From Lachnospiraceae bacterium (lineage in GTDB: Bacteria > Bacillota > Clostridia > Lachnospirales > Lachnospiraceae): a stretch of 38,977 nt of DNA. The notes under the pieces were generated by a model, which did not search any database, was not told the DNA's origin, and saw only the letters and a program-made list of their open reading frames with translations. How positions within the stretch are numbered: position 1 is the stretch's first letter; the number at the start of each line of letters is the position of its first letter. The translations under genes were made by a program, and so were the position numbers. This document shows, piece after piece, positions 24,297 through 33,273 of this stretch. The DNA lies in assembly GCA_017441295.1 (NCBI GenBank), contig JAFRYA010000009.1:1-38977 (forward strand). Reading direction: 5' to 3'.

Positions 24297-25263
24297 ATGG
24301 CTCACCCTCCAAACAGGCGCGCTGATCGTTGGATTCATCATTGACTTCTTTGTCGGCGATCCGCATTTCATCCCTCATCCGGTAGTGGCGATAGGCAAGC
24401 TGATTTCCCTTTTTGACAGAAAACTCCGCCGAGGTAACAGCAATCCTCAGGACGTCTCCAGAGGCGTTATAACAGTGATATCTGTCGCGCTGATCTCCAC
24501 AGTTATCCCCGCGCTGGTGCTCTGGGGAATGTGGGCTATCCACCCGATCGCTTACTTCGTTGTGGAAGCAATCGCGTGCTGGCAGCTGATCGCTGCCCGC
24601 CAGCTGCTCAGGGAAGGCCGCAGGGTACAGCGGAAACTGGAAGCAGGCGATATTGAAGGCGCCAGATACGCAGTCTCCATGATTGTCGGCAGGGATACAG
24701 ATGTACTGGATGACAAGGGTATCTGCCGCGCAGCGGTTGAGACTGTAGCCGAAAACACCTCAGACGGAGTCATTGCTCCTCTGTTCTATATTATCCTGTT
24801 CGGAGCAGCCGGAGGATTCTTCTATAAATCCATAAACACCATGGATTCCATGTTGGGATATAAGAACGAAAAATACCTCTATTTCGGGCGTGCGGCCGCG
24901 CTCACAGATGATGTGGTCAACTTCATTCCGGCGCGGATTTCGGCCATTTTTATGGTTATAAGCGCACCTCTGTGCGGCCTGAGTATGAAACGTGCGTGGA
25001 AGGTGTTCCGCAGGGATCGTTTCAAACATGCCAGCCCCAATTCAGCGCAGACTGAATCTGTCTGTGCAGGCGCACTGGGCGTAAGGCTGGCAGGCGATGC
25101 CATCTACGGCGGCGTCCTTCATAAGAAAGAATATATCGGCGATCCCGTACGTGAGATTGAGCCGAAAGATATAACCCGGGCGGGATGGCTCATGTACATT
25201 TCGTCCTGCATTTTAATAATCATCGGCGCGCTGCTGCGCCTGGTACTGGTTTTATGCTTATAA
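24286..25263 (+). CDS. cbiB: Adenosylcobinamide-phosphate synthase
   Basis: CbiB is a membrane protein that attaches aminopropanol (phosphate) to adenosylcobyrate. The 325 residues contain FIIDFFVGDPHFIPHPVVAIG, RDTDVLDDKGICRAAVETV, AENTSDGVIAPLFY and NTMDSMLGYKNEKYL, all family hallmarks, plus several hydrophobic helices. The start is TTG at 24286, with GGGAGG 5 bases before; a second TTG at 24289 is better spaced, so the start is uncertain by one codon. It overlaps the previous gene by 11 bases. Confidence 0.95.
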   Translation: MLIKWLTLQTGALIVGFIIDFFVGDPHFIPHPVVAIGKLISLFDRKLRRGNSNPQDVSRGVITVISVALISTVIPALVLWGMWAIHPIAYFVVEAIACWQLIAARQLLREGRRVQRKLEAGDIEGARYAVSMIVGRDTDVLDDKGICRAAVETVAENTSDGVIAPLFYIILFGAAGGFFYKSINTMDSMLGYKNEKYLYFGRAAALTDDVVNFIPARISAIFMVISAPLCGLSMKRAWKVFRRDRFKHASPNSAQTESVCAGALGVRLAGDAIYGGVLHKKEYIGDPVREIEPKDITRAGWLMYISSCILIIIGALLRLVLVLCL

Positions 25264-26294
25264 ACAAAAAGAATCCGCACGGCGGAGACATTTATTCCAA
25301 TAAAATAGAAATGGATTATTCAGCCAACATCAATCCTTTCGGCATGCCGGAAGAGATCACGGAGGCTGCATTCCGCGCAGTCTCAGACTGCGCCAACTAT
25401 CCCGATCCGTACTGCACGGCTCTCAGGAGCAAACTGTCCGCAGCTGAGGGCGTTCCTGCTGAGAATATCCTCTGTGGCAACGGCTCCGCGGAGCTTATAT
25501 ACTCATTCGCTTTCACTCTGCCCAAAGATAGGCCTGCCCTGATCATTGCGCCTGCTTTCCAGGAATATGCTGATTCACTGGCTGCAGCAGGGGTAGATGC
25601 GGATTATTATATTCTGTCAGCAGATAACGGATTCCAGCTGACCGATGAGTTTCTGAAAAAAAATCTGTCCGGATACAGCGCGGTTTACCTGTGCTCTCCG
25701 GCCAATCCTACCGGAGCTCTCACCGCGCCTGAAATCGTTCAGCAGATAGCTGCTTCAGGCGTCCGCATGATGCTGGACCTGTCATTCTTGGATCTCACTG
25801 AGAATCCTAAGATTTATGACATTCCTCAGCTCTGCTCTCAGTATCCCAACATAGCTGTCCTGAGGTCGTTCACCAAGAACTTCGCCCTCGCAGGGCTCCG
25901 TCTGGGATATGTGATCTGCAGCGACGAAGCGTTCCTGGAGGAAATGTCCGGGAAGGCACAGTGCTGGAATGTTTCCACCCCTGCCCAGGCAGCCGGATGC
26001 GCTGCCCTAGACAACATGGAATGGCTGGCTGAATGCGTCCGCAGGCTCACCGCTGAACGTGAGCGTGTCAGCTCCGAACTCACAGCCCTAGGTATACAGG
26101 TATTTCCGGGAGCCGCCAACTTCCTGCTTCTCTATTCAGATATTAATCTGTGCGAAAAGCTGTTGGAGCGCGGCATCATGATCCGTGACTGCTCCAATTA
26201 CATCGGCTTAGGCAAGGGATTCGTGCGTATAGCGATCCGCACCAAAGAAGAAAACGACCGGCTGTTAGCAGCGGTACGGGAGGTGCTCAAATGA
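25254..26294 (+). CDS. cobD: Threonine-phosphate decarboxylase
   Basis: CobD is a PLP enzyme that makes (R)-1-amino-2-propanol phosphate from L-threonine phosphate, the partner substrate of CbiB next door. The 346 residues begin near [24 protein letters not shown], the hallmark of the family. [11 protein letters not shown] and the PLP lysine at Lys208 in [14 protein letters not shown] follow. The start at ATG 25254 lies 10 bases inside cbiB with no clear SD, so coupling is likely. A longer reading to 25185 overlaps cbiB heavily and is rejected. No C-terminal cysteine-rich extension is present. Confidence 0.93.
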   Translation: MLINKKNPHGGDIYSNKIEMDYSANINPFGMPEEITEAAFRAVSDCANYPDPYCTALRSKLSAAEGVPAENILCGNGSAELIYSFAFTLPKDRPALIIAPAFQEYADSLAAAGVDADYYILSADNGFQLTDEFLKKNLSGYSAVYLCSPANPTGALTAPEIVQQIAASGVRMMLDLSFLDLTENPKIYDIPQLCSQYPNIAVLRSFTKNFALAGLRLGYVICSDEAFLEEMSGKAQCWNVSTPAQAAGCAALDNMEWLAECVRRLTAERERVSSELTALGIQVFPGAANFLLLYSDINLCEKLLERGIMIRDCSNYIGLGKGFVRIAIRTKEENDRLLAAVREVLK

Positions 26295-27748
26295 AAAAGG
26301 CAAAACCGATAATGATACAGGGAACCATGTCAAATGCAGGCAAGAGCCTGTTCTGCGCGGCGCTGTGCCGCATTTTCAAGCAGGACGGCTACCGCGTCGC
26401 TCCGTTCAAATCACAGAACATGGCCCTGAATTCCTATATTACTGACGAAGGTCTGGAAATGGGACGCGCTCAGGTCGTTCAGGCTGAAGCCGCCGGCATC
26501 AGTCCATCTGTTCTCATGAACCCGATTCTGCTGAAACCTACCACCGACGTGGGCTCACAGGTAATCGTAAACGGCGAGGTGCGCGGCAACATGAGCGCGG
26601 CTGATTATTTCGCCTACAAGCGTAAGCTGGTCCCTGACATAATGAAGGCTTACAACACCCTCGCATCTGAAAATGACATTATCGTCATCGAAGGCGCTGG
26701 CAGCCCTGCTGAGATCAATCTGAAAACCGAAGACATTGTGAATATGGGCATGGCTAAAATGGTGGATTCACCTGTCCTGCTGGTCGGTGATATCGACCGC
26801 GGCGGCGTCTTCGCTCAGCTCTACGGCACTATCGCACTGCTGGAGCCGGAAGAGCGCGCCATGATCAAAGCCACGGTTATTAATAAATTCCGCGGCGACA
26901 GGGCCATCCTGGAGCCGGGCCTCGATATGCTTTACAATCTGGTTAAAATCCCATGCGCAGGCGTGGTTCCATATATGTATGTTGACATTGACGACGAGGA
27001 TAGCCTCAGCGAAAGGCTTAACGCCAAAGCTGCTAAAGAGGTGGACATTGCCATCATCTCCCTGCCGAGGATTTCGAATTTCACTGACTTTTCCGTATTC
27101 TCGCAGTTCTCCGGTGTCTCCGCGCGCTACGTCAAGAGCGTTGCTGACCTCAAGAGCCCGGACATGATCATCATTCCGGGCACCAAATCCACCATATCTG
27201 ACCTCAAGTGGATGCGACAGAACGGCCTGGAGGCAGAGGTTCTCAAAGCGGCTGCCCGCGGCGTTCCGGTATTCGGCATCTGCGGCGGTCTGCAGATATT
27301 GGGTGAGAAGATTTCCGACCCTCATGGCAGCGAAGGCGGCGGTGAAATCGCCGGCCTGGGACTGCTTCCGATTGAAACAGTTTTCTCGGAAGAAAAGACC
27401 CGCAGCCAGACAGACGGCCGCTTCGAAAATATAAAGGGGGTTTTCAATTCCCTGAACGGCCTGTATTATAAGGGTTATGAAATACATATGGGCCAGAGCA
27501 CGGATGCTTCCAGCGTGATCCAGAACGGAGACATATACGGCAGCTACATCCACGGCATCTTCGATGAGAAAGGCATTGCCCGTGAAATCGTGCGCGTCCT
27601 CTACGAACGCAAGGGCCTCGAGTTTAATGAAGAAAACGATTTCGATATCCATAGCTACAAGGAAACCCAGTACGATCTTCTGGCCAAACTCACACGCGAG
27701 TCTGTCGACATGGATATGATTTATAAGATTTTAGAGGAGGGATTATGA
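26291..27748 (+). CDS. cbiP: Cobyric acid synthase
   Basis: CbiP amidates the b, d, e and g side chains of adenosylcobyrinate diamide using glutamine and ATP. The 485 residues show the N-terminal ATPase part ([56 protein letters not shown]). The C-terminal glutamine amidotransferase has [22 protein letters not shown] with the Cys, and YIHGIFD with the His. It overlaps cobD by 4 bases, with GGGAGGTG upstream. Full length. Confidence 0.97.
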   Translation: MKKAKPIMIQGTMSNAGKSLFCAALCRIFKQDGYRVAPFKSQNMALNSYITDEGLEMGRAQVVQAEAAGISPSVLMNPILLKPTTDVGSQVIVNGEVRGNMSAADYFAYKRKLVPDIMKAYNTLASENDIIVIEGAGSPAEINLKTEDIVNMGMAKMVDSPVLLVGDIDRGGVFAQLYGTIALLEPEERAMIKATVINKFRGDRAILEPGLDMLYNLVKIPCAGVVPYMYVDIDDEDSLSERLNAKAAKEVDIAIISLPRISNFTDFSVFSQFSGVSARYVKSVADLKSPDMIIIPGTKSTISDLKWMRQNGLEAEVLKAAARGVPVFGICGGLQILGEKISDPHGSEGGGEIAGLGLLPIETVFSEEKTRSQTDGRFENIKGVFNSLNGLYYKGYEIHMGQSTDASSVIQNGDIYGSYIHGIFDEKGIAREIVRVLYERKGLEFNEENDFDIHSYKETQYDLLAKLTRESVDMDMIYKILEEGL

Positions 27749-28254
27749 TCCACTTATATCACGGAGATGGAAAAGGCAAAACGACCGCATCCTGCGGGCT
27801 CGCAGTGCGTGCGGCAGGCAGCGGCAAGAAAGTTCTCTTCGTCCAGTTTTTCAAGGACGGCTCCTCTTCCGAGATCAAAGCCCTGTCGCAATTAGAAAAT
27901 GTCAAGACACTCTATTCACCTGAGCACTATGGCAGGTATGTCAAAATGGACGATAGCCAGAAAGAAGAGGCTTCTGAAAGCTATCATGCCCTCCTGCACG
28001 AAGCTATCCAGGAAGCACCAAATTATGATCTGATCGTTCTGGATGAGATCGTTTCGACTTATCACTATAACATGATAGACCGTAATGAGCTCCTGCTCTT
28101 TCTTAAGGATGAAGGCGAAAAGAGAGAAATCGTCATGACCGGCCGCCACCCTGCCCCTGAGCTCGTTGAACTGGCCGATTACATCACAGAAATGAAGAAA
28201 GAAAGACACCCGTTCGATAAAGGCATCATCGCCCGTAAAGGAATCGAATTCTAA
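27745..28254 (+). CDS. cobA: Corrinoid adenosyltransferase (CobA/BtuR type)
   Basis: A 169-residue ATP:cob(I)alamin (cob(I)yrinic acid a,c-diamide) adenosyltransferase that forms the Co-C bond. The P-loop [20 protein letters not shown] is at the start, followed by [26 protein letters not shown] and [20 protein letters not shown]. These are all CobA/BtuR features rather than PduO or EutT. It starts 4 bases inside cbiP, with AGAGGAGGG upstream, and is the last gene of the operon. Confidence 0.95.
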   Translation: MIHLYHGDGKGKTTASCGLAVRAAGSGKKVLFVQFFKDGSSSEIKALSQLENVKTLYSPEHYGRYVKMDDSQKEEASESYHALLHEAIQEAPNYDLIVLDEIVSTYHYNMIDRNELLLFLKDEGEKREIVMTGRHPAPELVELADYITEMKKERHPFDKGIIARKGIEF

Positions 28255-28265
28255 ATTGTCTTTTT

Positions 28266-28395
28266 TGTCTGGACACATTTTGCAATCTATGGGTGTTTTC
28301 GTCTTGTCCGGGACATAATTATCAGCTTATGGGCGTTTTTCAACCAATTTCGGGCAAAAAAATCAGGTTGAGGGTGTTTTTTCGCCCATAACCTG
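28266..28395 (+). repeat. Three degenerate tandem copies of a roughly 40-bp unit, ending in a hairpin
   Basis: Between cobA and hppA three units start at 28266, 28305 and about 28348. Each has a TGTCcGGgaca-like head and, about 25 bases on, TATGGGTGTTTT-like (28289, 28329, 28369). In the third unit CAGGTT (28364-28369) and GGG pair with CCC and AACCTG (28390-28395), which could act as a cobA attenuator. No coding sequence is seen here. Confidence 0.5.
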
Positions 28396-28420
28396 CAAAT
28401 CATTTCCAAGCCATTAAAGC

Positions 28421-28460
28421 ATAAAAAACCGCCGCACCGAAGTGCGGCGGCTTTAATTTT
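28421..28460. terminator. Bidirectional terminator between cobA and hppA
   Basis: CCGCCGCAC (28429-28437), loop CGAA, GTGCGGCGG (28442-28450). On the minus strand the loop reads UUCG closed by C-G and the stem is followed by six T, ending hppA. On the plus strand a weaker CTTTAATTTT tail follows and can serve cobA. Confidence 0.88.
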
Positions 28461-28467
28461 ATTTGAA

Positions 28468-30534
28468 TTAGAATAATAAGCTGAGCAGTCCAGCGCCGCC
28501 GTTGATTGCCAGGAAGGCAGGAACGAATACGAGGGATACTACTGTCATCAGCTTGATAAGGATGTTGATTGAAGGTCCTGATGTATCCTTGAAAGGATCG
28601 CCTACGGTGTCGCCGGTAACAGCTGCCTTGTGAGCATCGCTGCCCTTGCCGCCGTGCTTACCACCTTCGATGTACTTCTTAGCATTGTCCCATGCGCCGC
28701 CGGCGTTGCTCATGAAGATAGCCATCAGAACACCAGCTACGAGAGCGCCTGCCAGAAGTCCGCCGAGTGCTGCAACGCCCAGGAGGATACCAACAACGAT
28801 CGGAACTACGATAGCAATAACTGCAGGAAGGATCATCTGTTTCAGGGAAGCCTTGGTAGAAATAGCTACGCATCTGGTGTAGTCAGGTTTAGCTGTACCT
28901 TCCATGATGCCAGGGATCTCTTTGAACTGACGGCGAACCTCAACAACCATCTGGTTAGCAGCCTTGGAAACTGATGACATGGTAAGTGCTGAGAAGAAGA
29001 ATACCAGCATACCACCGATCAGAAGACCGATAACTACGTTAGGATCAAGGATGTTGATTGAGAACTGTGATGCCTTGTCTGCTGAGTTGATCTTGTCTGC
29101 GAATGATGAGAACAGAGCCAGAGCTGTCAGGGCTGCAGATCCGATAGCGAATCCTTTACCGATAGCAGCTGTGGTGTTGCCAACAGCGTCAAGTCTGTCG
29201 GTGATGTTACGAACGCTCTCATCGAGCTCGCTCATTTCAGCGATACCGCCTGCGTTGTCAGCGATCGGGCCGTAAGCATCAACTGCAACGGTGATACCGG
29301 TAGTTGAAAGCATACCAACTGCTGCCAGGGCGATACCAAATACACCTGCGCTCAGGCCAGCCTCGCCGAATCCGCCCATTACTGCGAATGATACGAAGAT
29401 GCCGATGCAGATAAGAATGATAGGAAGTACTGTTGACTTCATACCAACTGAAAGACCAGAAATAATTGTTGTAGCATGGCCTGTCTCAGACTGCTTAGCG
29501 ATTTCCTTAACTGAACCGTATTTGTCTGAAGTGTAGATCTCTGTAAGAGTACCGATCAAAAGACCAACAACGATACCGGCTACGATAGCAATGGCCGGTC
29601 TGACTGTGCCAAGCATCAGCGCGCTGAATACGAATGCTACGATGATTACGATAGCGGATGATACATAAGTACCGATATTCAGAGCAACCTGTGGATTAGC
29701 ACCTTCTTTGGTACGTACGAAGAGTGTACCAAGGATGGAAGCAATCAGTCCAACAGCTGAAATAAGAACCGGGAATACAATGTATGAGGTGAAAGCTCCG
29801 GTGCCTTCGCCTACGAATGCAACTGCGAGTGTGATTGCTGAGATAAGTGATCCAACATATGACTCGAAAAGGTCAGCGCCCATACCGGCAACGTCACCAA
29901 CGTTGTCACCAACGTTATCAGCGATGGTAGCAGGGTTACGAGGATCGTCCTCAGGGATACCAGCCTCAACCTTACCTACAAGGTCTGCGCCAACGTCTGC
30001 AGCTTTGGTATAGATACCACCGCCAACACGTGCGAATAGCGCGATTGAGGAAGCACCGAGTGAGAAGCCGAACAGAACGTCAACATTGCCTGTGATAAAG
30101 TAAATAGCACTTACACCAAGGCAGCCAAGACCTGCAACGCACATACCCATAACTGCGCCGCCCTTGAAAGCTACGCCCAGAGCACCGTTCATGCCCTTCT
30201 TCATGGCAGCTGCTGCAGTTCTGACGTTAGCCTTAGTAGCAACTGTCATTCCGAAGAATCCAGCCAATACTGAGAAAACAGCGCCTACCAGGAAGCAGAT
30301 GGCAGTAACCCAACCGATAAAGATACCGATTATAAGGCCAAGAACAACAACGAAAACAACAAGAATCTTGTACTCTGAGAAGAGGAAAGCTCTGGCGCCT
30401 TCAGCGATAGCCTTGGCAATCTCTTTCATTCTGTCAGTACCCTGATCCTGTTTTGAAACGATACCTGCAAGAATTGCCGCATAGATAAGAGCAAGTACGC
30501 CTGCACCGATTCCACACCAAATTAATGGATTCAT
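28468..30534 (-). CDS. hppA: Membrane pyrophosphatase, K+-dependent type
   Basis: A 688-residue integral membrane pyrophosphatase that pumps Na+ or H+ outward using PPi. The substrate region is seen as [20 protein letters not shown], then [20 protein letters not shown], and a C-terminal [31 protein letters not shown] near residue 451 has Ala where K+-independent enzymes have Lys, so this is the K+-dependent subclass, which includes Na+ pumps. About sixteen hydrophobic helices are expected. The ATG at 30534 follows AAGGAGTG. It has its own promoter and terminator. The pumped ion cannot be fixed by eye. Confidence 0.96.
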   Translation of the reverse strand: MNPLIWCGIGAGVLALIYAAILAGIVSKQDQGTDRMKEIAKAIAEGARAFLFSEYKILVVFVVVLGLIIGIFIGWVTAICFLVGAVFSVLAGFFGMTVATKANVRTAAAAMKKGMNGALGVAFKGGAVMGMCVAGLGCLGVSAIYFITGNVDVLFGFSLGASSIALFARVGGGIYTKAADVGADLVGKVEAGIPEDDPRNPATIADNVGDNVGDVAGMGADLFESYVGSLISAITLAVAFVGEGTGAFTSYIVFPVLISAVGLIASILGTLFVRTKEGANPQVALNIGTYVSSAIVIIVAFVFSALMLGTVRPAIAIVAGIVVGLLIGTLTEIYTSDKYGSVKEIAKQSETGHATTIISGLSVGMKSTVLPIILICIGIFVSFAVMGGFGEAGLSAGVFGIALAAVGMLSTTGITVAVDAYGPIADNAGGIAEMSELDESVRNITDRLDAVGNTTAAIGKGFAIGSAALTALALFSSFADKINSADKASQFSINILDPNVVIGLLIGGMLVFFFSALTMSSVSKAANQMVVEVRRQFKEIPGIMEGTAKPDYTRCVAISTKASLKQMILPAVIAIVVPIVVGILLGVAALGGLLAGALVAGVLMAIFMSNAGGAWDNAKKYIEGGKHGGKGSDAHKAAVTGDTVGDPFKDTSGPSINILIKLMTVVSLVFVPAFLAINGGAGLLSLLF

Positions 30535-30562
30535 TTAATCATTCACTCCTTTTTTTATTTTG

Positions 30563-30682
30563 GTCGAATAAATAACTTCTGTAACTTTATAATTATATGA
30601 GAATGGGCTTAAAAGTCAACCACTTGAGGCATTTTCTACTAATAAAAATGTACTAAATTACCATTGCCTTTTTTTATTCGAC
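30563..30682. repeat. 10-bp inverted repeat flanking the hppA/flippase divergent region
   Basis: GTCGAATAAA (30563-30572) and its exact reverse complement TTTATTCGAC (30673-30682) lie 100 bases apart. The first is in the hppA leader and the second in the spacer of the opposite promoter. A shared regulator site is possible; chance in AT-rich sequence is not excluded. Confidence 0.35.
30592..30619 (-). promoter_or_regulatory. hppA promoter
   Basis: On the minus strand TTGACT (30619-30614), 16 bases, TATAAT (30597-30592). The leader is about 50 bases. Confidence 0.75.
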
Positions 30683-30690
30683 AATATAAT
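30664..30690 (+). promoter_or_regulatory. Promoter of the flippase-like gene, giving a near-leaderless message
   Basis: TATAAT (30685-30690) lies only 11 bases before the ATG at 30702, with a weak TTGCCT at 30664-30669 (15-base spacer). Transcription would start about 5 bases before the ATG. No SD is present. Confidence 0.55.
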
Positions 30691-30701
30691 ATTGATATAC
30701 T

Positions 30702-31799
30702 ATGGCAAGCTCATTCAGTAATGGACCAAAACAACTCAGCGCAGAAGAGAGAAAGAGGAAGCGAAGGAACAGAATCCTCTGGATTATTATTTTCGTCGTT
30801 GTTAATGGCGGAATCATAACTTATATAGCCATTGACGAGTTCTCAAAAGAGCGTCCGGAGCTGGGTTATAAGTTCATGCTGTCCAATTTCATGTTTGTTA
30901 TCGCGGGGTTCGGCTGCGTAATCCTTGCCCTTATCATGGAGACGCTTAAATACATAGCCATGATGAAGGCCCTGGGTGAAAAAGTTTCCGTCAAAGCCGC
31001 GTTTGAAACGGCTGTCCTCGGAAAATACTACGATAACATCACCCCATCCGGTGCGGGCGGACAGCCATTCCAGATCTATAACATGCACAAGAGCGGCTAC
31101 AGCAACGGAGCCAGTGCTGCTATGCCTCTTTCGGGCTTTCTTTTCATGCAGCTGGCTTTTGTTTTTCTCGCTATTCTCACATTTATTTTTAAGGGAGATG
31201 CCGTAGACAATCTGGCAATCAAGGTACCGGCATACGTTGGCGCTGTCTGCTATGCTATCGTACCATGCTTTATCATTCTCTCAGCAGTTTCCAAAAGCAC
31301 TGCCAAAAAAATCGTATTTTTCTTTATACGCATTGGCGGCAAACTGCATCTTGTAAAAAATGTTGATGAAAAAATAGATTCATTAGGGCACACAATTGAC
31401 GATTACCGCACGAACATTCAGCTGATAGCCAAAAAGCGCGCGCTGATGGTCAAGCTGATCATATACTCTATCATTTACCAGCTGGCGATATGCAGCATAC
31501 CTTTCTTCGTGCTTCATGCATACAAAGGCACCGGCTCCTGGCTCCACATCGTGGCCCAGACCATATTCATTTATGCTGCTATCACCATCATCCCGACGCC
31601 GGGCAATTCAGGCGCGGCGGAAGGATCATTTTACCTGATATTTTCACAGCTGGAGTACGCAGGCCTCTTCTGGGGAATGCTGATCTGGCGTTTTATCTGC
31701 TACTATTTCTTCATAATACTGGGTGCCGGCATATATGGCTTCAACGCTCTGAAAAATCAGATCGACCGCAGAAAAAACAAGCAGCAAACGGATCCTTAA
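30702..31799 (+). CDS. LPG-synthase-TM/flippase-like membrane protein (UPF0104 type)
   Basis: A 365-residue polytopic protein of the lysylphosphatidylglycerol synthase transmembrane family (as in the N-terminal part of MprF and in AglD-like proteins). It lacks the aminoacyl-transferase domain. Markers are VLGKYYDNITPSGAGGQPFQ, then SGFLFMQLAF, and IIPTPGNSGAAEGSFYLIF, with about eight hydrophobic helices and a basic N-terminus (ERKRKRRNR). Members are thought to move lipids or lipid-linked sugars, but the substrate here is not known. A GT4 glycosyltransferase gene follows 38 bases later, so a glycolipid role is a fair inference. No SD is present before the ATG. Confidence 0.85.
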   Translation: MASSFSNGPKQLSAEERKRKRRNRILWIIIFVVVNGGIITYIAIDEFSKERPELGYKFMLSNFMFVIAGFGCVILALIMETLKYIAMMKALGEKVSVKAAFETAVLGKYYDNITPSGAGGQPFQIYNMHKSGYSNGASAAMPLSGFLFMQLAFVFLAILTFIFKGDAVDNLAIKVPAYVGAVCYAIVPCFIILSAVSKSTAKKIVFFFIRIGGKLHLVKNVDEKIDSLGHTIDDYRTNIQLIAKKRALMVKLIIYSIIYQLAICSIPFFVLHAYKGTGSWLHIVAQTIFIYAAITIIPTPGNSGAAEGSFYLIFSQLEYAGLFWGMLIWRFICYYFFIILGAGIYGFNALKNQIDRRKNKQQTDP

Positions 31800-31801
31800 C
31801 C

Positions 31802-31829
31802 TTGATTAATATTCAAAAACTACTATAAT
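31802..31829 (+). promoter_or_regulatory. Promoter of the glycosyltransferase gene, probably leaderless
   Basis: TTGATT (31802-31807), 16 bases, TATAAT (31824-31829). The ATG at 31838 begins 8 bases after the -10 box, so transcription should start at or within two bases of the A of the ATG. There is no SD. Confidence 0.65.
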
Positions 31830-31837
31830 AGCTCATT

Positions 31838-32998
31838 ATGTCAAAAACAAAGATTGCCTTGTTTGTCGACACCTATTATCCGAAAATCGACGGAGTTGCA
31901 AGAGTCGTTGACAATTACGCAAGGGTATTAAATTCATATGATGATGTTGAATGCTGTGTTTTTTGTCCCGTTGTAGAGAAAGGTTATAAAGACAGCTTTT
32001 CTTATGATGTAATCCGTGCCAAGAGCCTGCCGTTTGTAGCCAGCTACAGGGTTCCTACCCCTGGTCTTTCCAGCGTGCCGAAAGTCGCTTTCAAAGATTT
32101 CATGCCGGACATTGTGCATTCACACTCCCCTTTCACACTGGGTCATTATGGATTAAAGCTGGCAAAGAAATATAAAGTCCCTTACGTAACTACTTTCCAT
32201 AGCAAATACTATGAGGACTTCCTTCAGCAGACACACAGCAAGGCCATCTCCAAGGTCCTTGTTGATTATATTGTCCATTATTACAATCAGGTTGACGCGG
32301 TCTGGACAGTTGGGCCCAGCACAGCTGAGACTCTGCGCGAGTACGGATACAAAGGCGATATCACCATCGTAGATAACGCCACCACCATGGCATATCCTGA
32401 AAACCCTGATGAGTGCAGGAGATTGCTGGCAGAACACTTCAGCATACCTAAAACAGGCAAAAATCTTTTATTTGTCGGCCGCATTACCAAGCAGAAGAAC
32501 CTTATTTTTATGCTTGATACCATTAGATACATCAAGGACAAAGATATTAAGCTGATCGTTGTCGGAGATGGAGCAGAATTAAAGACATTAAAACAATATG
32601 CTGCTAAAAAGGGCATTTCTGATTCAATAATTTTTACAGGAGAGATACGTGACCAGATGCTGCTCAAGAGCTTTTATCTTGAGAGCGACCTGTTCTTCTT
32701 CCCGTCAACATATGACACCTCCACTCTTGTGGCAAGGGAAGCTGCTGCGCTGAAGGTACCTACGCTGATGCTCCGCGGATGCAACTCCGCCGACCTGATC
32801 GTTGAAAACCAGAACGGCTTTTTGTGCGACGAGAATCCACAGACCGCTGCCGCCGAAATCGAAAGCATCCTGTCATCACCTGAACTGCTCAAGAATGCAG
32901 GCAAAGCAGCCTCTGAGACAATCGGCCTCAGCTGGGAGCAGCGAATGCCTGAAGTCCTGGAGCGCTACCGGGAGATTATAAACAACTACAAAAAATAA
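31838..32998 (+). CDS. GT4-family glycosyltransferase, probably membrane glycolipid
   Basis: A 386-residue GT-B glycosyltransferase of family 4. The N-terminal acceptor lobe has IALFVDTYYPKIDGVARVV, DIVHSHSPFTLGHYGLKLA and VTTFHSKYYEDF. The C-terminal donor lobe has LLFVGRITKQKNL, IKLIVVGDGAELKTL and FFFPSTYDTSTLVAREAAAL, the place of the usual E-x7-E motif. It most resembles diacylglycerol glucosyl- or mannosyltransferases. The neighbouring lipid flippase-like gene fits that, but sugar and acceptor are inferred. No membrane segment is seen. The start lacks an SD and sits right at a predicted transcription start. Confidence 0.88.
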   Translation: MSKTKIALFVDTYYPKIDGVARVVDNYARVLNSYDDVECCVFCPVVEKGYKDSFSYDVIRAKSLPFVASYRVPTPGLSSVPKVAFKDFMPDIVHSHSPFTLGHYGLKLAKKYKVPYVTTFHSKYYEDFLQQTHSKAISKVLVDYIVHYYNQVDAVWTVGPSTAETLREYGYKGDITIVDNATTMAYPENPDECRRLLAEHFSIPKTGKNLLFVGRITKQKNLIFMLDTIRYIKDKDIKLIVVGDGAELKTLKQYAAKKGISDSIIFTGEIRDQMLLKSFYLESDLFFFPSTYDTSTLVAREAAALKVPTLMLRGCNSADLIVENQNGFLCDENPQTAAAEIESILSSPELLKNAGKAASETIGLSWEQRMPEVLERYREIINNYKK

Positions 32999-33005
32999 AA
33001 AATTT

Positions 33006-33035
33006 GTCGCGCCTAACTGGCGCGGCTTATTATTT
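33006..33035 (+). terminator. Terminator after the glycosyltransferase gene
   Basis: GTCGCGCC (33006-33013), loop TAACT, GGCGCGGC (33019-33026), then TTATTATTTTT. The hairpin is also the outer left end of the 260-bp palindrome. Confidence 0.8.
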
Positions 33036-33234
33036 TTGAAAAGGCAGACAGGCTGCCACTTTGCGAATGTTAAAACACTTAGCGAAGGGTGCAGCCGGAT
33101 AGGACCCGAGCTCAGGACTGTCTGAACGGAGCGCAAGCGGAGTGAGTTCCGCACGAGGGTCCGCGTTTATCCGGATGTGCTCTGAGTTTAGTGATTTAAC
33201 AGCTGAGCAGGATGGCAGCCTGACTGCTTTTTTA

Positions 33235-33265
33235 GGAAAAAAGAGCCGCGCCAGTTAGGCGCGGC
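33235..33265 (-). terminator. Terminator after the MFS gene
   Basis: On the minus strand GCCGCGCC, loop TAACT, GGCGCGGC (33265-33245), then TCTTTTTTCC. It is 8 bases from the MFS stop and is the mirror copy of the terminator at 33006. Confidence 0.8.
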
Positions 33266-33273
33266 AATTATTG

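Larger units (their letters stand above)
33006..33265. repeat. 260-bp imperfect palindrome: structured RNA or small mobile element
   Basis: The whole gap between the glycosyltransferase and MFS genes folds back on itself. The outer 21-base ends (33006-33026 and 33245-33265) match as inverted repeats in 20 of 21 positions, loop included. Inside, 33043-33058 pairs with 33213-33228 in 14 of 16 positions. GTTAAA-ACA (33069-33078) pairs with the matching part of 33091-33100 on the other arm (here 33191-33201). CCGGATA (33095-33101) pairs with TATCCGG (33168-33174), and GGACCC (33102-33107) with GGGTCC (33157-33162). The core 33108-33156 can form further short hairpins, including a possible GCAA loop. 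AATT flanks both ends. No reading frame or transposase is present. Confidence 0.65.

Noticed and set aside
26768..27652. 294-codon minus-strand frame within cbiP
   Set aside because: It is opposite a clear, full-length cbiP, has no SD or recognisable motif, and reflects codon bias of the sense gene.
28266..28395. CRISPR array
   Set aside because: Only three degenerate units, no conserved 25-40 bp repeat with unique spacers and no cas genes nearby.
33006..33265. Insertion sequence
   Set aside because: Inverted ends are present but there is no transposase frame; at most a MITE-like element.
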